Notes under the pieces: generated by a model
Told to the model about the DNA's origin: nothing
Databases searched by the model: none
What the model saw: only the letters and a program-made list of their open reading frames with translations
Position numbers and translations under genes: made by a program
In this document: piece by piece, positions 7,111 to 15,910 of the stretch
Position numbering within the stretch: position 1 is the first letter of the stretch
Layout: each line of letters opens with the position of its first letter
Origin: an uncultured Prevotella sp.
GTDB taxonomy: Bacteria; Bacteroidota; Bacteroidia; Bacteroidales; Bacteroidaceae
DNA length: 28,568 nt
Direction of reading: 5' to 3'
NCBI GenBank assembly: GCA_900544825.1
Contig: UQWP01000045.1
Location: forward strand, 1 to 28,568

Positions 7111-7143
7111 GTCGCATTAAAACTATATTTAAGCTTTAATGCT

Positions 7144-9153
7144 ATGGCAAAATCATTGATTGAAGAGCTACCTCGCATTGCAAGCGAAGGTAGGCAAGAG
7201 GCTCAGCGCATCATTGAGCGATTGAGCAGTGGTACACGCATTGGATTGCAGACCAATGAGCTGGTGTTGCCTCGCAAGGATGTCTCCGGATTCTTCCGTG
7301 GACAAGTTCCCAATATCCCTAATGCATTCAATGCCGCCCTGGATGGGGGGAGTTGGATGAACCGTCTGGTGTATGGTGATAATCTCCTGACCATGCAGGC
7401 GCTGCTTGCCGGAGACCCTCAGACGGGCTTGCCTTCATTAAGAGGCAAAGTGGATTTGATCTACATCGACCCGCCGTTTGATTCTAAGGCGAATTATAGA
7501 ACTCCGATTACATTACCAAATGCAAGTTTTTCTCAAAGACCAACTGTAATTGAGCAGTTTGCTTATGCGGATACATGGGAAGAGGGAACGATTTCGTATC
7601 TTAAAATGATTTATCCTCGTCTTATGTTGATGAAGGAAATGTTGTCAGAGAAAGGAAGTATCTATGTTCATATTGATTGGCATATAGGCGCATATGTAAA
7701 GGTAGTTTTAGATGAAATCTTTGGAAAGGAAAATTTCCGTAATGAAATCATTTGGAAAAGAGGTACAGTAAAAGGTGCCAAGGCTGTAGGAAATCAATTC
7801 GCTAGAAATCATGATATGATTTTGTATTATTCTAAAGGTAACGATTATGTTTATCATACGCAGTATTTACCTTATTCAGAAGAATATATTAAGCAACGTT
7901 ATACGAAGGATGATAATGATGGGCGTGGACCATATACAGATCAAGCAATAGGTACTAGAAGTGAGGATTCTCTTATTGAGATGGAAAAAGATAATCGTAT
8001 ATTTATTACTTCAACAGGGAAACGTCGTGTTAAATATTATTTAAGTGAGGCTAAAGGTATAGCCATGGATGATTCATGGAATGATATTTCAGAGGTGAAT
8101 TCAATGGCTAAAGAAAATGTTGGCTACGCCACCCAAAAACCTGAAGCCCTCCTCGAACGTATCATCAAGGCATCTTCCAACGAAGGTGACCTCGTCTGCG
8201 ATTTCTTCGGTGGCAGCGGTACCACAGCAGCGGTTGCCGAAAAGCTGGGCCGTCGCTGGATTACCTGCGACATCGGCAAGCCGGCATCCCTCGTCATGCG
8301 CAAGCGTTTCATCGACCAGGAAGTAAATCCGTTCCTCTATCAGAGCATCGGCGACTATCAGAAAGAGGCTTTCCATAACAACAAGAAACTCCGCAGAGTG
8401 GGCGATCTCTCTCAGGTAGTCTTAGGCCTCTTCGGTGCCCTGCCATTCTCCCCAGAACAGGTGAGTGACAGAAACTTTGGCTACGTCAAGGGCACACGAA
8501 ATCTGGTGATGGTGGATAGCCCTAACCGCCTGACCACTGCCGCCACCGTTCGCCGTGCCGTAGAAGCCAAGGCTTCTCTGCTTGGCGGCGACTGGGATAA
8601 AGTCATCGTGCTCGGCTGGAACTTCGCCTTCGACATCTCGCAAGCCATCGAGAAATATAAGAACAGCAATGTAGAGGTGCTGGTGATTCCGCCTGATCTG
8701 CTCGACAAGCTATCTAAGAAGGGCTTCAAGAAGCTCATTGCCGACAAAACCGTCCGCTTCTCTTCTTTGCAGTATCTGGTGGTGAACCCAGTTGAAGTAA
8801 CCGTGAGCGGCAATGGCGAGGATGAACTCGACATCAGTCTCAGCAACTATGTGCTGCTCTCGCCAGATAATATCCCGTTGGACGATAAGGACAAGGAGAA
8901 TTTGCAGAAGGTGATGGAGCAGGACCCTCTCTCGCTGATAGAATATTGGAGTATCGACCCTGATTATGACGGCGATACCTTCCGCAGCACCTGGCAGGAT
9001 TATCGTGAGAACATGGATAACGACAGCGACCCGCTGCACTGCGTATATTCCACCCGAATTGCTATGCCGCATAAGGACGAGCGAAAAGTCTGCGTCAAGG
9101 CGGTGGATGTGTTCGGATTCGAGAGTCAGGTTATCCTGGATGTGAAGTGTTAG
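7144..9153 (+). CDS. mod: Type III restriction-modification system, adenine methyltransferase subunit (Mod), 669 aa
   Basis: Transfers a methyl group from S-adenosylmethionine to adenine N6 in an asymmetric site and supplies DNA recognition to the Mod-Res complex. Catalytic motif IV is DPPF (residues 109-112), and the AdoMet-binding motif DFFGGSGT lies at 353-360. This order (DPPF first) is that of beta-class Type III Mod enzymes. The region between (about 114-321) is the expected target-recognition domain. It is far more AT-rich than its flanks: 7801-7860 has 16 G/C of 60, against 37 of 60 at 8221-8280. The C-terminal part (about 400-669) is conserved Mod sequence. The start MAKSLIEELP at 7144 is preferred to the open frame from 7048, whose extra residues lie in the structured leader. 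res follows 28 bases later with an AGGAG before it. Confidence 0.93.
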   Translation: MAKSLIEELPRIASEGRQEAQRIIERLSSGTRIGLQTNELVLPRKDVSGFFRGQVPNIPNAFNAALDGGSWMNRLVYGDNLLTMQALLAGDPQTGLPSLRGKVDLIYIDPPFDSKANYRTPITLPNASFSQRPTVIEQFAYADTWEEGTISYLKMIYPRLMLMKEMLSEKGSIYVHIDWHIGAYVKVVLDEIFGKENFRNEIIWKRGTVKGAKAVGNQFARNHDMILYYSKGNDYVYHTQYLPYSEEYIKQRYTKDDNDGRGPYTDQAIGTRSEDSLIEMEKDNRIFITSTGKRRVKYYLSEAKGIAMDDSWNDISEVNSMAKENVGYATQKPEALLERIIKASSNEGDLVCDFFGGSGTTAAVAEKLGRRWITCDIGKPASLVMRKRFIDQEVNPFLYQSIGDYQKEAFHNNKKLRRVGDLSQVVLGLFGALPFSPEQVSDRNFGYVKGTRNLVMVDSPNRLTTAATVRRAVEAKASLLGGDWDKVIVLGWNFAFDISQAIEKYKNSNVEVLVIPPDLLDKLSKKGFKKLIADKTVRFSSLQYLVVNPVEVTVSGNGEDELDISLSNYVLLSPDNIPLDDKDKENLQKVMEQDPLSLIEYWSIDPDYDGDTFRSTWQDYRENMDNDSDPLHCVYSTRIAMPHKDERKVCVKAVDVFGFESQVILDVKC

Positions 9154-9181
9154 TGTTAAGAACGAATAGGAGATTACGACT

Positions 9182-12088
9182 ATGGCTATCAATTCAAGTA
9201 ATATATCTTTGGAATTGGCGCATCGACTCACCGATGTGGTCAATGCCGCCTGGAAGAGTGGGGAGATGCTGGAGAAGGTGACCCCAACCACCGCTTCGCT
9301 CTTGAACTACTGGTTTGGAGAGGGCTTCTGCAACGAGCGTGCGAGAAATTTCCATGAGGGTCAGCGTCAGGCTATCCTCAACATCATCTATCTGCACGAA
9401 GTGATGGGAGAAAACTGCGTGATGGATGCCTATCAGGGCATCATTCCGGAGCTGATGGATAGGGCCGACCTGGCTCAGCTTGCCAAGCCTAAATATCAGA
9501 TGCCTAAGTATGCAGTGAAGATGGCTACGGGCACGGGAAAGACGTGGGTGATGCATGCCCTGATAATCTGGCAGATGCTGAATGCCCGGCACGAGGATGT
9601 GGAGAGCGGACGATTTACGCAGAAGTTCCTGATAGTGGCTCCGGGTCTGATTGTTTACGACCGTCTGCTGGATGCCTTCTGCGGCAGAAAGAAGCGTGAC
9701 GAGGAATATCGCGACCCTCAGACCAACGACTACTACATGAACCAGGAGGTGTTCATCCCCGAGCGTTATCGTGACGAGGTGTTTTCGTTCATACAGAACA
9801 ATGTGGTGACCAAGGAGGATGGCATCGGCAGAAAGACCACCGGAGAGGGACTGATTGCCCTGACCAACTGGCATCTGTTTGAAAATCAGATGGAAGAGAA
9901 GGAACAGGATGAGGATGTGGACGATTTCAGCACGGTGACACCTGCTGAAATCATCAGCGACCTGTTGCCTATCCGTCCGGGCAAGTCGGCGGGCAACGAC
10001 CTCGGCATGCTCGACCGCCGTGCCCTGAGTGGCACCGAACTGGAATATCTGGCGGGTTTAAAGGATTTGATGGTAATCAATGATGAGGCTCATCATATCC
10101 ACGAAATCAAGCGTAATGGCGAAACCGAGGAGGTGGAATGGCAAAGAGGCTTGAATGCCATCAGCGCCACCAAGGGCACCCGTTTCATACAGGTGGACTT
10201 CTCGGCTACCCCTTTTGATACGAAGGGAACGGGAGAGAAGCAGGTGAAACTCTTCTTTCCGCATATCATCGTTGATTTCGACTTGCCGATGGCGATGAAG
10301 CAGGGACTGGTGAAGCTGCTGCTGCTCGACCGTCGGCAGGAACTCACCGACCTGGAGAACCTGGATTACAACGCCGAGCGTGATGAGCAGGGAAAGGTAG
10401 TGGGGCTGAGCGAAGGCCAGCGCATGATGCTCCGTGCCGGATTGACCAAGCTGAACAAACTGGAAGAAGAATTCCTGAAGAATGATGCGTCTAAGAACCC
10501 GAAGATGCTCATCGTCTGCCAGGATACCACGGTATCTCCTTTTGTAGAAGAGTTTCTGAAGTCAGAAGGTCTGGAAGATGAAGACATCGTTACCATCGAC
10601 AGCAACAAGCAGGGCGAGGTGAAGGATGAGGAATGGCAGGAAATCAAGAAGAAGCTCTTCAATATAGATAGGTATAAGAGTCCGAAGGTGGTCATCTCCG
10701 TGCTGATGCTCCGTGAGGGCTTCGACGTCAACAATATCTGCGTGCTCGTTCCGCTGCGTTCTTCGCAGGCGCCAATCCTGCTGGAGCAGTTGGTGGGTAG
10801 AGGTTTGCGACTGATGTGGCGAGAGTCTGATTATATCGACATCAAGCGTGAAGACCGCCTGAGGGTGTTGAAGAATCATCAGCCTCCCCGCACCTATATC
10901 GATACCTTGTCTATCGTGGAGCATCCGGCTTTCATCAAGTTCTATGATGATTTGCAGGATCAGGGCTTGGTGGCTGTGGATGAAGGCGATGTGGGTGCCG
11001 GAGGAGCCACAGGCGATATTCTTACCGTGGGACTTCGTGAGGATTACGGGAAGTATGATTTCCTATGGCCGGTTATCCTGCATGATTCCATCGATGAATT
11101 TGAGGATGCAGAGATAGATCTGGATGATTTAGAGCCGTTTACGATGTATCCGCTGCCTTTGCTCCGCAAGTTCCTGGCAAAAGAGGGCGAGACCTTCGTA
11201 TCGCAGGAATCTCTGACCAAGACTACCTTTGGTAAGTATAAGGTGACGGCCAATCTCTTCAATGCCAGCGGATATAATGAGTATCTGCAGAAATTGCTGA
11301 GGGTAGTAACCCTGCGCTTTGAGAACTGTCGCCGCCAGGGGTTCCCGACCATTCAGATTAATGGGGCACAAACGGTGCAGGTGATAGACTGGTACATCAG
11401 AGAGAAGCTTTTCTCCGTGCCTTTCGACCCGTTCCAGGGCAGCGACTGGAAGATATTGCTGGCGAAGGATGGAATTGTGACGAAGCACATCGTGGAGCAG
11501 TTTGCGGTGGCCATCTATAAGATGCAGAATCGCCTGACCACGATAGATGCTGAGGTGAGCCATACGGATTTCTCTTCGCTCAAAGCCATCAAGATGAGAG
11601 AGTCTTACTCGATGGAGGTACAGAAGTGTATCTATCCTCGACTGGGTTATCCATCCCATGGTGGAGGATTGGAAAAGGCGTTCATCGAGTTTCTGGATAG
11701 GGATGCCGAGGTAGAAAGATTCCTGAAAATCAATGAGAGTGGCCATTCCTTCGCCATCATCTTTTATGTAAGGAAGGATGGCTTGATGGCAACGTATCAT
11801 CCTGATTTCATAGTGGCTACGGCTGATAAGGTTTATCTGATTGAAACCAAGGGTGACGACAAGGTGGATGATGTGAACGTTCGCCAGAAGCAGACGGCTA
11901 CTGTGGAATGGATAAAGAAGATCAATGCCTTGGAGCCTGGGGATAGGATGAATCGCACCTGGGAGTATGTATTGGTAGGCGAGAGCGTGTTCTACTCGTT
12001 GAGTGGAAGTGGCGCTACGATTACTGATATCTGCAATATGTGTAAGGTTTCGTATTCTGTGGCAACGGGTAATCTGTTTGATATGTAA
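9182..12088 (+). CDS. res: Type III restriction endonuclease subunit (Res), 968 aa
   Basis: An ATP-dependent translocase/nuclease that cuts unmethylated DNA when complexed with Mod. Visible motifs are Walker A ATGTGKT (115-121), DEAHH (301-305, motif II), SATPF (341-345, motif III) and VGRGLR (about 537-542, motif VI). The C-terminal PD-(D/E)XK nuclease has HPDF with D875 and IETKG with E888 and K890. All key residues are present and the length is usual for the family, so the enzyme should be active. An AGGAG lies about 10 bases before the ATG. It is co-transcribed with mod. G+C looks even across the gene, unlike the central part of mod. Confidence 0.94.
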   Translation: MAINSSNISLELAHRLTDVVNAAWKSGEMLEKVTPTTASLLNYWFGEGFCNERARNFHEGQRQAILNIIYLHEVMGENCVMDAYQGIIPELMDRADLAQLAKPKYQMPKYAVKMATGTGKTWVMHALIIWQMLNARHEDVESGRFTQKFLIVAPGLIVYDRLLDAFCGRKKRDEEYRDPQTNDYYMNQEVFIPERYRDEVFSFIQNNVVTKEDGIGRKTTGEGLIALTNWHLFENQMEEKEQDEDVDDFSTVTPAEIISDLLPIRPGKSAGNDLGMLDRRALSGTELEYLAGLKDLMVINDEAHHIHEIKRNGETEEVEWQRGLNAISATKGTRFIQVDFSATPFDTKGTGEKQVKLFFPHIIVDFDLPMAMKQGLVKLLLLDRRQELTDLENLDYNAERDEQGKVVGLSEGQRMMLRAGLTKLNKLEEEFLKNDASKNPKMLIVCQDTTVSPFVEEFLKSEGLEDEDIVTIDSNKQGEVKDEEWQEIKKKLFNIDRYKSPKVVISVLMLREGFDVNNICVLVPLRSSQAPILLEQLVGRGLRLMWRESDYIDIKREDRLRVLKNHQPPRTYIDTLSIVEHPAFIKFYDDLQDQGLVAVDEGDVGAGGATGDILTVGLREDYGKYDFLWPVILHDSIDEFEDAEIDLDDLEPFTMYPLPLLRKFLAKEGETFVSQESLTKTTFGKYKVTANLFNASGYNEYLQKLLRVVTLRFENCRRQGFPTIQINGAQTVQVIDWYIREKLFSVPFDPFQGSDWKILLAKDGIVTKHIVEQFAVAIYKMQNRLTTIDAEVSHTDFSSLKAIKMRESYSMEVQKCIYPRLGYPSHGGGLEKAFIEFLDRDAEVERFLKINESGHSFAIIFYVRKDGLMATYHPDFIVATADKVYLIETKGDDKVDDVNVRQKQTATVEWIKKINALEPGDRMNRTWEYVLVGESVFYSLSGSGATITDICNMCKVSYSVATGNLFDM

Positions 12089-12149
12089 GGGCATTTGCCA
12101 GTAATAATACCCTCGTTAGGTGTTCTGCCGGATTCAGCAATCTTGCTTG

Positions 12150-12219
12150 CTGCGGATTTCAAATCCGCAGATCCTAAAGAGGTTAGGTCATTTTTTGACG
12201 ACGGATTGCAAATCCGTCG
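12150..12219. repeat. Pair of REP-like extragenic palindromes
   Basis: CTGCGGATTTCAAATCCGCAG (12150-12170, almost perfect) and CGACGGATTGCAAATCCGTCG (12199-12219) share the core CGGATT..AAATCCG and flank a GGTTAGG. Paired palindromes of this form behave as REP/BIME-type repeats in many genomes. They lie between res and the 95-aa gene; the first could serve as a weak terminator for res. The rest of the 275-base gap holds the promoter below. Confidence 0.65.
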
Positions 12220-12293
12220 GAGCGCCTAGCGGGGGAAATATCTGCATAATCCATTAAATTTCAGCGTTCTCTGCCATTTTCTATAAGTTTTTC

Positions 12294-12324
12294 TTGCGAG
12301 TTCCAATCTTTCTTCGTATTTTTG
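12294..12324 (+). promoter_or_regulatory. Promoter of the 95-aa gene
   Basis: TTG (12294-12296) and TATTTTTG (12317-12324) are 20 bases apart, giving a leader of about 35 bases before the ATG at 12364. Confidence 0.75.
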
Positions 12325-12363
12325 CACCAATAAGCAATGTAGAACTTTAAAAGCGAAAGAAAT

Positions 12364-12651
12364 ATGGAGGAAAAGAAATATCATATCGAGGAATCGAAGA
12401 TTGCAGGGGATAAGGTCTGTGAGCCATCGCCTGCCTATGCAACTATTGCTTCAGAGCCTGTGTCTCATCACGTGATTGATTCTGGGATAGAGCAGGAAGA
12501 TGAAATTCCTGTTCTTAAAAATCATTTTAGTTATGAGGGGCTTATGGATAGTATCGATTATTGTGAAACCATAAAGGATGATCCTTCTAAATGGGAGTCT
12601 GTTGATGCCTTTAACGAACGTTTATATGAGGAATTCCCATGGCTGAGATAG
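12364..12651 (+). CDS. Hypothetical protein, 95 aa
   Basis: A small acidic protein with a disordered, Glu-rich N-terminal half (about 1-50) and a compact C-terminal half. That half contains SYEGLMDSIDYCETIKDDPSKW and ends FNERLYEEFPWLR. It has its own good promoter, so it is likely expressed. I do not recognise the family. Its position directly after the R-M operon raises the possibility of an accessory or anti-toxin-like role, but there is no partner gene beside it and no evidence for this. No signal peptide or membrane segment. Confidence 0.7.
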   Translation: MEEKKYHIEESKIAGDKVCEPSPAYATIASEPVSHHVIDSGIEQEDEIPVLKNHFSYEGLMDSIDYCETIKDDPSKWESVDAFNERLYEEFPWLR

Positions 12652-12663
12652 TTAAGTAATTGC

Positions 12664-12790
12664 GCCCTGTAAGCGTAAAAGCATCTCATTATTAATGCTT
12701 TTGCCCTTACAGGACGCCTTGTTGACTGCTGTTATACTCAGGGCGTTGCCCTGGGCTAGGAGCTTCTGGGCCTTCTGCCCGTGTGGCGCA
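12664..12790. repeat. Composite extragenic palindromic repeats between convergent genes
   Basis: CCTGTAAG and GTAAAAGCAT (12666-12684) pair with ATGCTTTTGC and CTTACAGG (12695-12713): 18 pairs including one G-T, around one mismatch, with a 10-nt loop. A second hairpin CAGGGC-GTT-GCCCTG lies at 12739-12753, and a third GGGC/GCCC near 12768-12780. They separate the 95-aa gene from the convergent ATPase gene and may end transcription on both strands. Similar strings are, to my recollection, scattered in Prevotella-type genomes. Confidence 0.6.
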
Positions 12791-12829
12791 AATCGGGACG
12801 TTTGCCGGGTAGATGGCTGGCTTTGTGTT

Positions 12830-14416
12830 TTACAAAGACTCATCCACTTCTTTCCAATCTATCAATCCCTTGCCCTTTTCATCAAGTTCTACGGCCAGGG
12901 CGATGACCTTGCGCTTATCGGCCTTGAATGGCTCGGTGTAACTCTTGTCCTTGATCTGGCTCTCGGCAGCAGAAATGCCGCCATTGTTCGATAGCTTCAG
13001 CTCCAGGACGTAGATGAAGGATGGAACCTCTACAATCATATCAATTCTGCCAGTGGCCAGCATTCTTTCTACTTCCACTCTAAAGCCCAAAGCTCTGAAT
13101 ATCGTGCTCATTATCAGTCGGTAACGCTCCTCCATATCCATGCTTTCCATCTTCTTGTTGCTGTATGGAACATCGGCAATAAGAGCCTTCAAGGCCTTCT
13201 TGGCTTCTGCGGTATTGCCGTCCTGCATCATTTTTCTGAGGAAACTCTGCGCAGAAACCACTTCTGAATTCGACTTCATGGTCAAGGCTGGAACCACTAC
13301 CCGGTATAATGCCTTGCGAACTTCAAAGTTAGGGAAGCCCAGGATGTAAACGCCATCATCGTAACCCTTGATGGTGAGATAACCCGACTGGTAGAGGAAG
13401 AGCTCGGCTCCGCCATTCACTACATCCGATGTTTCCAGGGTGTCGCGCTCGATGAAGCAATGGTCAAAATATTCCATCTTCATCTCCATGTCATCCACGA
13501 ACTTTGGCAATAGGGAAGTGGTACCTGATGAAGCCCAGTAATTCTTCAAATCCCTATCATCCAGGGCATTGATGAGGCTGAACGGATTGAAGATATCCAC
13601 CATATTTCTGCGGCAGAAATGATATCCGTCGTAATAAGCCGTGAGCTGCTTCAGCGTCTCTTCCGGAGTCCATCCGTTTTCTTCTCCCATAGCCTCAATC
13701 TCTGGCATGAAGTTTTCGGCAACTTCCTGCTTTGAAATGCCGCAGATGGTGGCGTATGGTGCATCAAAACTGATGTTGCTCAGATTGTTAAGCACAGAAA
13801 AGAGAGAAATCTGAGTGAACTTGGTGATGCCTGTGATGAAGACGAATTTCTCGTATTTATCCTGAGCTTTCAATACAGAAAACACTTCTCTGTAGATATC
13901 CGTACATGCTTCATGTTGCGGAGTCTTCCAGGAATGCTGCAAAGGAGAGTCATATTCATCAATGAGAATGACCACCTGCATCCCTGTTTTGCTGTAAGCT
14001 GTCTTGATAATGTTCTTTAATCTTACGGCAAGCGAGCTACCTTGACGCACATCAATACCATTTTCGGTTTCATAATTATGAAATGCATCATCTAAATAGC
14101 TCCGTATGCTTTCCGCTTCGGCTCCTGCCTGACTCATGTCGAGTCTGATTACAGGATGCTTCACCCATTCTGCTTGCAGTTTCATAACTTCCAGTCCCTC
14201 GAAGAGTTCCTTTTTCCCCAGAAAGTATGCTTCAAGCGTATCTACTAGAACGGATTTACCAAAGCGGCGTGGTCGGCTCAGGTAATTATACTTTTTTCCC
14301 CTGTTGACAAGATTCCAGATGATATCTGTCTTGTCAACATAAAGATAACCACCCTTTCTGATTTCCTCAAAAGACTGGATACCTACCGGCAATCTTCTAT
14401 CGTTCATTTCTGTCAT
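12830..14416 (-). CDS. AAA-ATPase-like / PD-(D/E)XK nuclease family protein, 528 aa
   Basis: Matches the common Bacteroidetes family with an N-terminal AAA-ATPase-like domain and a C-terminal PDDEXK_9 (DUF1703) domain. Residues 1-30 hold the hallmark VGIQSFEEIRKGGYLYVDKT. The Walker A variant RPRRFGKS is at 48-55, and Walker B VVILIDEYD about 170. The nuclease triad is D459 (GRID), E472 and K474 (LELKL). The family is multicopy in gut Bacteroidales and its role is unsettled (defence or DNA metabolism have been suggested). An AGGAG lies 9 bases before the start, and a strong minus-strand promoter at 14484-14514. It is monocistronic, convergent with the 95-aa gene. Confidence 0.9.
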   Translation of the reverse strand: MTEMNDRRLPVGIQSFEEIRKGGYLYVDKTDIIWNLVNRGKKYNYLSRPRRFGKSVLVDTLEAYFLGKKELFEGLEVMKLQAEWVKHPVIRLDMSQAGAEAESIRSYLDDAFHNYETENGIDVRQGSSLAVRLKNIIKTAYSKTGMQVVILIDEYDSPLQHSWKTPQHEACTDIYREVFSVLKAQDKYEKFVFITGITKFTQISLFSVLNNLSNISFDAPYATICGISKQEVAENFMPEIEAMGEENGWTPEETLKQLTAYYDGYHFCRRNMVDIFNPFSLINALDDRDLKNYWASSGTTSLLPKFVDDMEMKMEYFDHCFIERDTLETSDVVNGGAELFLYQSGYLTIKGYDDGVYILGFPNFEVRKALYRVVVPALTMKSNSEVVSAQSFLRKMMQDGNTAEAKKALKALIADVPYSNKKMESMDMEERYRLIMSTIFRALGFRVEVERMLATGRIDMIVEVPSFIYVLELKLSNNGGISAAESQIKDKSYTEPFKADKRKVIALAVELDEKGKGLIDWKEVDESL

Positions 14417-14483
14417 AATCTAATTCTCCTATGTCTTCAGGATAGCTTTTGCAAGCCATCCACCTTTCTACAAATTCTTTCTG

Positions 14484-14514
14484 CAAAGATACGACGAATA
14501 TTTTGATTTTGCAA
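14484..14514 (-). promoter_or_regulatory. Promoter of the AAA/PD-(D/E)XK gene
   Basis: On the minus strand, TTG (14514-14512) and TATCTTTG (14491-14484) are 20 bases apart. The -33 element lies inside dispersed repeat copy B, so the repeat supplies part of the promoter. Confidence 0.78.
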
Positions 14515-14546
14515 GAAAAATGGGGAGATAATATAAAAAAGGTGGC
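14496..14546. repeat. Dispersed intergenic repeat, copy B (51 bp)
   Basis: Aligns with copy A at 6621-6672 over its full length with only a few changes and one-base gaps, in the same orientation. It runs from the AAA gene promoter to seven bases short of the acyltransferase stop codon. Confidence 0.75.
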
Positions 14547-14552
14547 ACTTCT

Positions 14553-15743
14553 TTATTTCTTCGCCAGCCATCTTCTAACCGGCAGGTCGTAGAATTTCAG
14601 GCAGAGCCAGGCGGCGGCTATCGAAACTCCACAGGTGATGAGCGCCTCGGGCCAGGTTTCGCCCAGCGTGAAGAGCTGCTTCTCGATGAGCCACGAATAG
14701 AAGTAATACATAAACGGATAGTGCACGATGTAGAGCGGGAAGGAGATGTCGCCCAAGAACGTGCAGACGCGGGTGCTGAAATGGTCGGATGTCAGTCCGC
14801 TCGCTCCCAACCATACTATCGCCGGGAAAATCAGGAGGATGCGTGCCGCCTCGAAAACGCCGTTCAGCATAATGCTGCCAGCTATTTCGCCTGCACCGTT
14901 CACGGAAATGCTGCTAATCGTACTCTCTATATAAGGTACGTGGAAGAGCAAGAGCAGGATGATGGAGCAGATCCAGAATGCACCTTTCACCTTGATCTGG
15001 ATGCGATGGAAAACACGGGACAACAGCATACCTATCGTAAACGGACAGAGCATGCGCAGGAGTCCTCCCCAGAAGTTGAGACCATCCAGCGTCCAGCCCA
15101 CGCCAAACATACCGTAGCCGCATACATCCGTAGCCGTGAACCATAGCAGAAGGATGGATAGAATTCCGGCAAGTACCGCCAGTGCCCAGGTGGATAGCCT
15201 CCGGATGAAAAGGGCATAGAGGATATTGCCGATGTACTCGAAGAAGAGCGACCAGGCGGGACCGTTGAGTGGAAACATTTCGCCATTGCCTCTCACCTCG
15301 TATCCGCAACCCGGCAGGGCGGGAATCATCAGCATGCCGCAGAACAGGGCTATCAGCATAGCCGGTACCGAAGCCGGAGTGCCGTCCCAGGTTACGGCTC
15401 CCTGAAGGATGAACATTATGAGTCCGATGAGCGCGCCCATCACTACCATCGGATGCAGGCGGATGAGGCGTCGCTTGAAGAATTTTCCTAATGTCAGGGT
15501 CTTTCCCCATCTGTCATCGTAGGCGTAGCCGATGACGAAACCGGAAAGGATGAAGAAGAAGTCAACCGCCAGATAACCGTGGTTAATTTCCTGGATGATG
15601 GCTGAGCCGGATGCAAACTGGTAGCCTTCGAACACATGATACCACACCACGAGCAATGCAGCCACGCCACGCAATCCGTCGAGCAGGGCATAATGCGGTT
15701 TGGTATCCGAGAAATGGGATGTTGATTGTTGTAAGTTAGTCAT
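14553..15743 (-). CDS. Acyltransferase family 3 (OafA/YrhL-like) integral membrane protein, 396 aa
   Basis: Members transfer acyl groups to sugars of lipopolysaccharide, capsule or other glycans at the inner membrane. The start LDGLRGVAALLVVWYHV carries the family's essential Arg (R25) and His (H36). About ten hydrophobic helices follow, including a FFILSGFVIGYAY segment and the FKRRLIRLHPMVVMG loop typical of the family. The length is normal and the protein ends with a basic tail. The substrate cannot be told from sequence: no glycan-synthesis genes lie beside it. Its 3' end is seven bases from repeat copy B. A minus-strand box TATATTTG (15827-15820) lies upstream as a possible promoter, without a clear -33. 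Confidence 0.88.
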   Translation of the reverse strand: MTNLQQSTSHFSDTKPHYALLDGLRGVAALLVVWYHVFEGYQFASGSAIIQEINHGYLAVDFFFILSGFVIGYAYDDRWGKTLTLGKFFKRRLIRLHPMVVMGALIGLIMFILQGAVTWDGTPASVPAMLIALFCGMLMIPALPGCGYEVRGNGEMFPLNGPAWSLFFEYIGNILYALFIRRLSTWALAVLAGILSILLLWFTATDVCGYGMFGVGWTLDGLNFWGGLLRMLCPFTIGMLLSRVFHRIQIKVKGAFWICSIILLLLFHVPYIESTISSISVNGAGEIAGSIMLNGVFEAARILLIFPAIVWLGASGLTSDHFSTRVCTFLGDISFPLYIVHYPFMYYFYSWLIEKQLFTLGETWPEALITCGVSIAAAWLCLKFYDLPVRRWLAKK

Positions 15744-15870
15744 AAATTATGATTGTTAATATTATTATGATGATGATGATTTATTTGATTTCTTATTTCC
15801 TATATTTTGATTTCGACTGCAAATATACAAAATATTTTTCGTTTTACTTTTATTCTTGTCGTAAAAAAAA

Positions 15871-15902
15871 GAAAAATGCTGCAATAATAATAAAAAGGTG
15901 GC
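15871..15902. repeat. Partial copy C of the dispersed repeat
   Basis: GAAAAATG...AATAATAATAAAAAGGTGGC resembles the right half of copies A and B and, as in A, is followed by a plus-strand promoter. The rest of the acyltransferase-intron gap (15744-15950) is AT-rich with an ATG/GAT microsatellite (about 15768-15780) and no gene. Confidence 0.5.
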
Positions 15903-15910
15903 TCTTCTCT

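Noticed and set aside
7048..7143. Upstream in-frame extension of Mod (32 extra residues)
   Set aside because: It lies within the structured leader, and conserved Mod sequence begins at MAKSL at 7144.
6716..7143. tmRNA, RNase P RNA or SRP RNA
   Set aside because: None of the conserved core sequences of these RNAs can be seen; a 6S-like RNA could not be excluded but is not supported by sequence.
12652..12843. 63-aa frame on the minus strand between the 95-aa gene and the ATPase gene
   Set aside because: It runs through several hairpin repeats, and its peptide is a by-product of those repeats.
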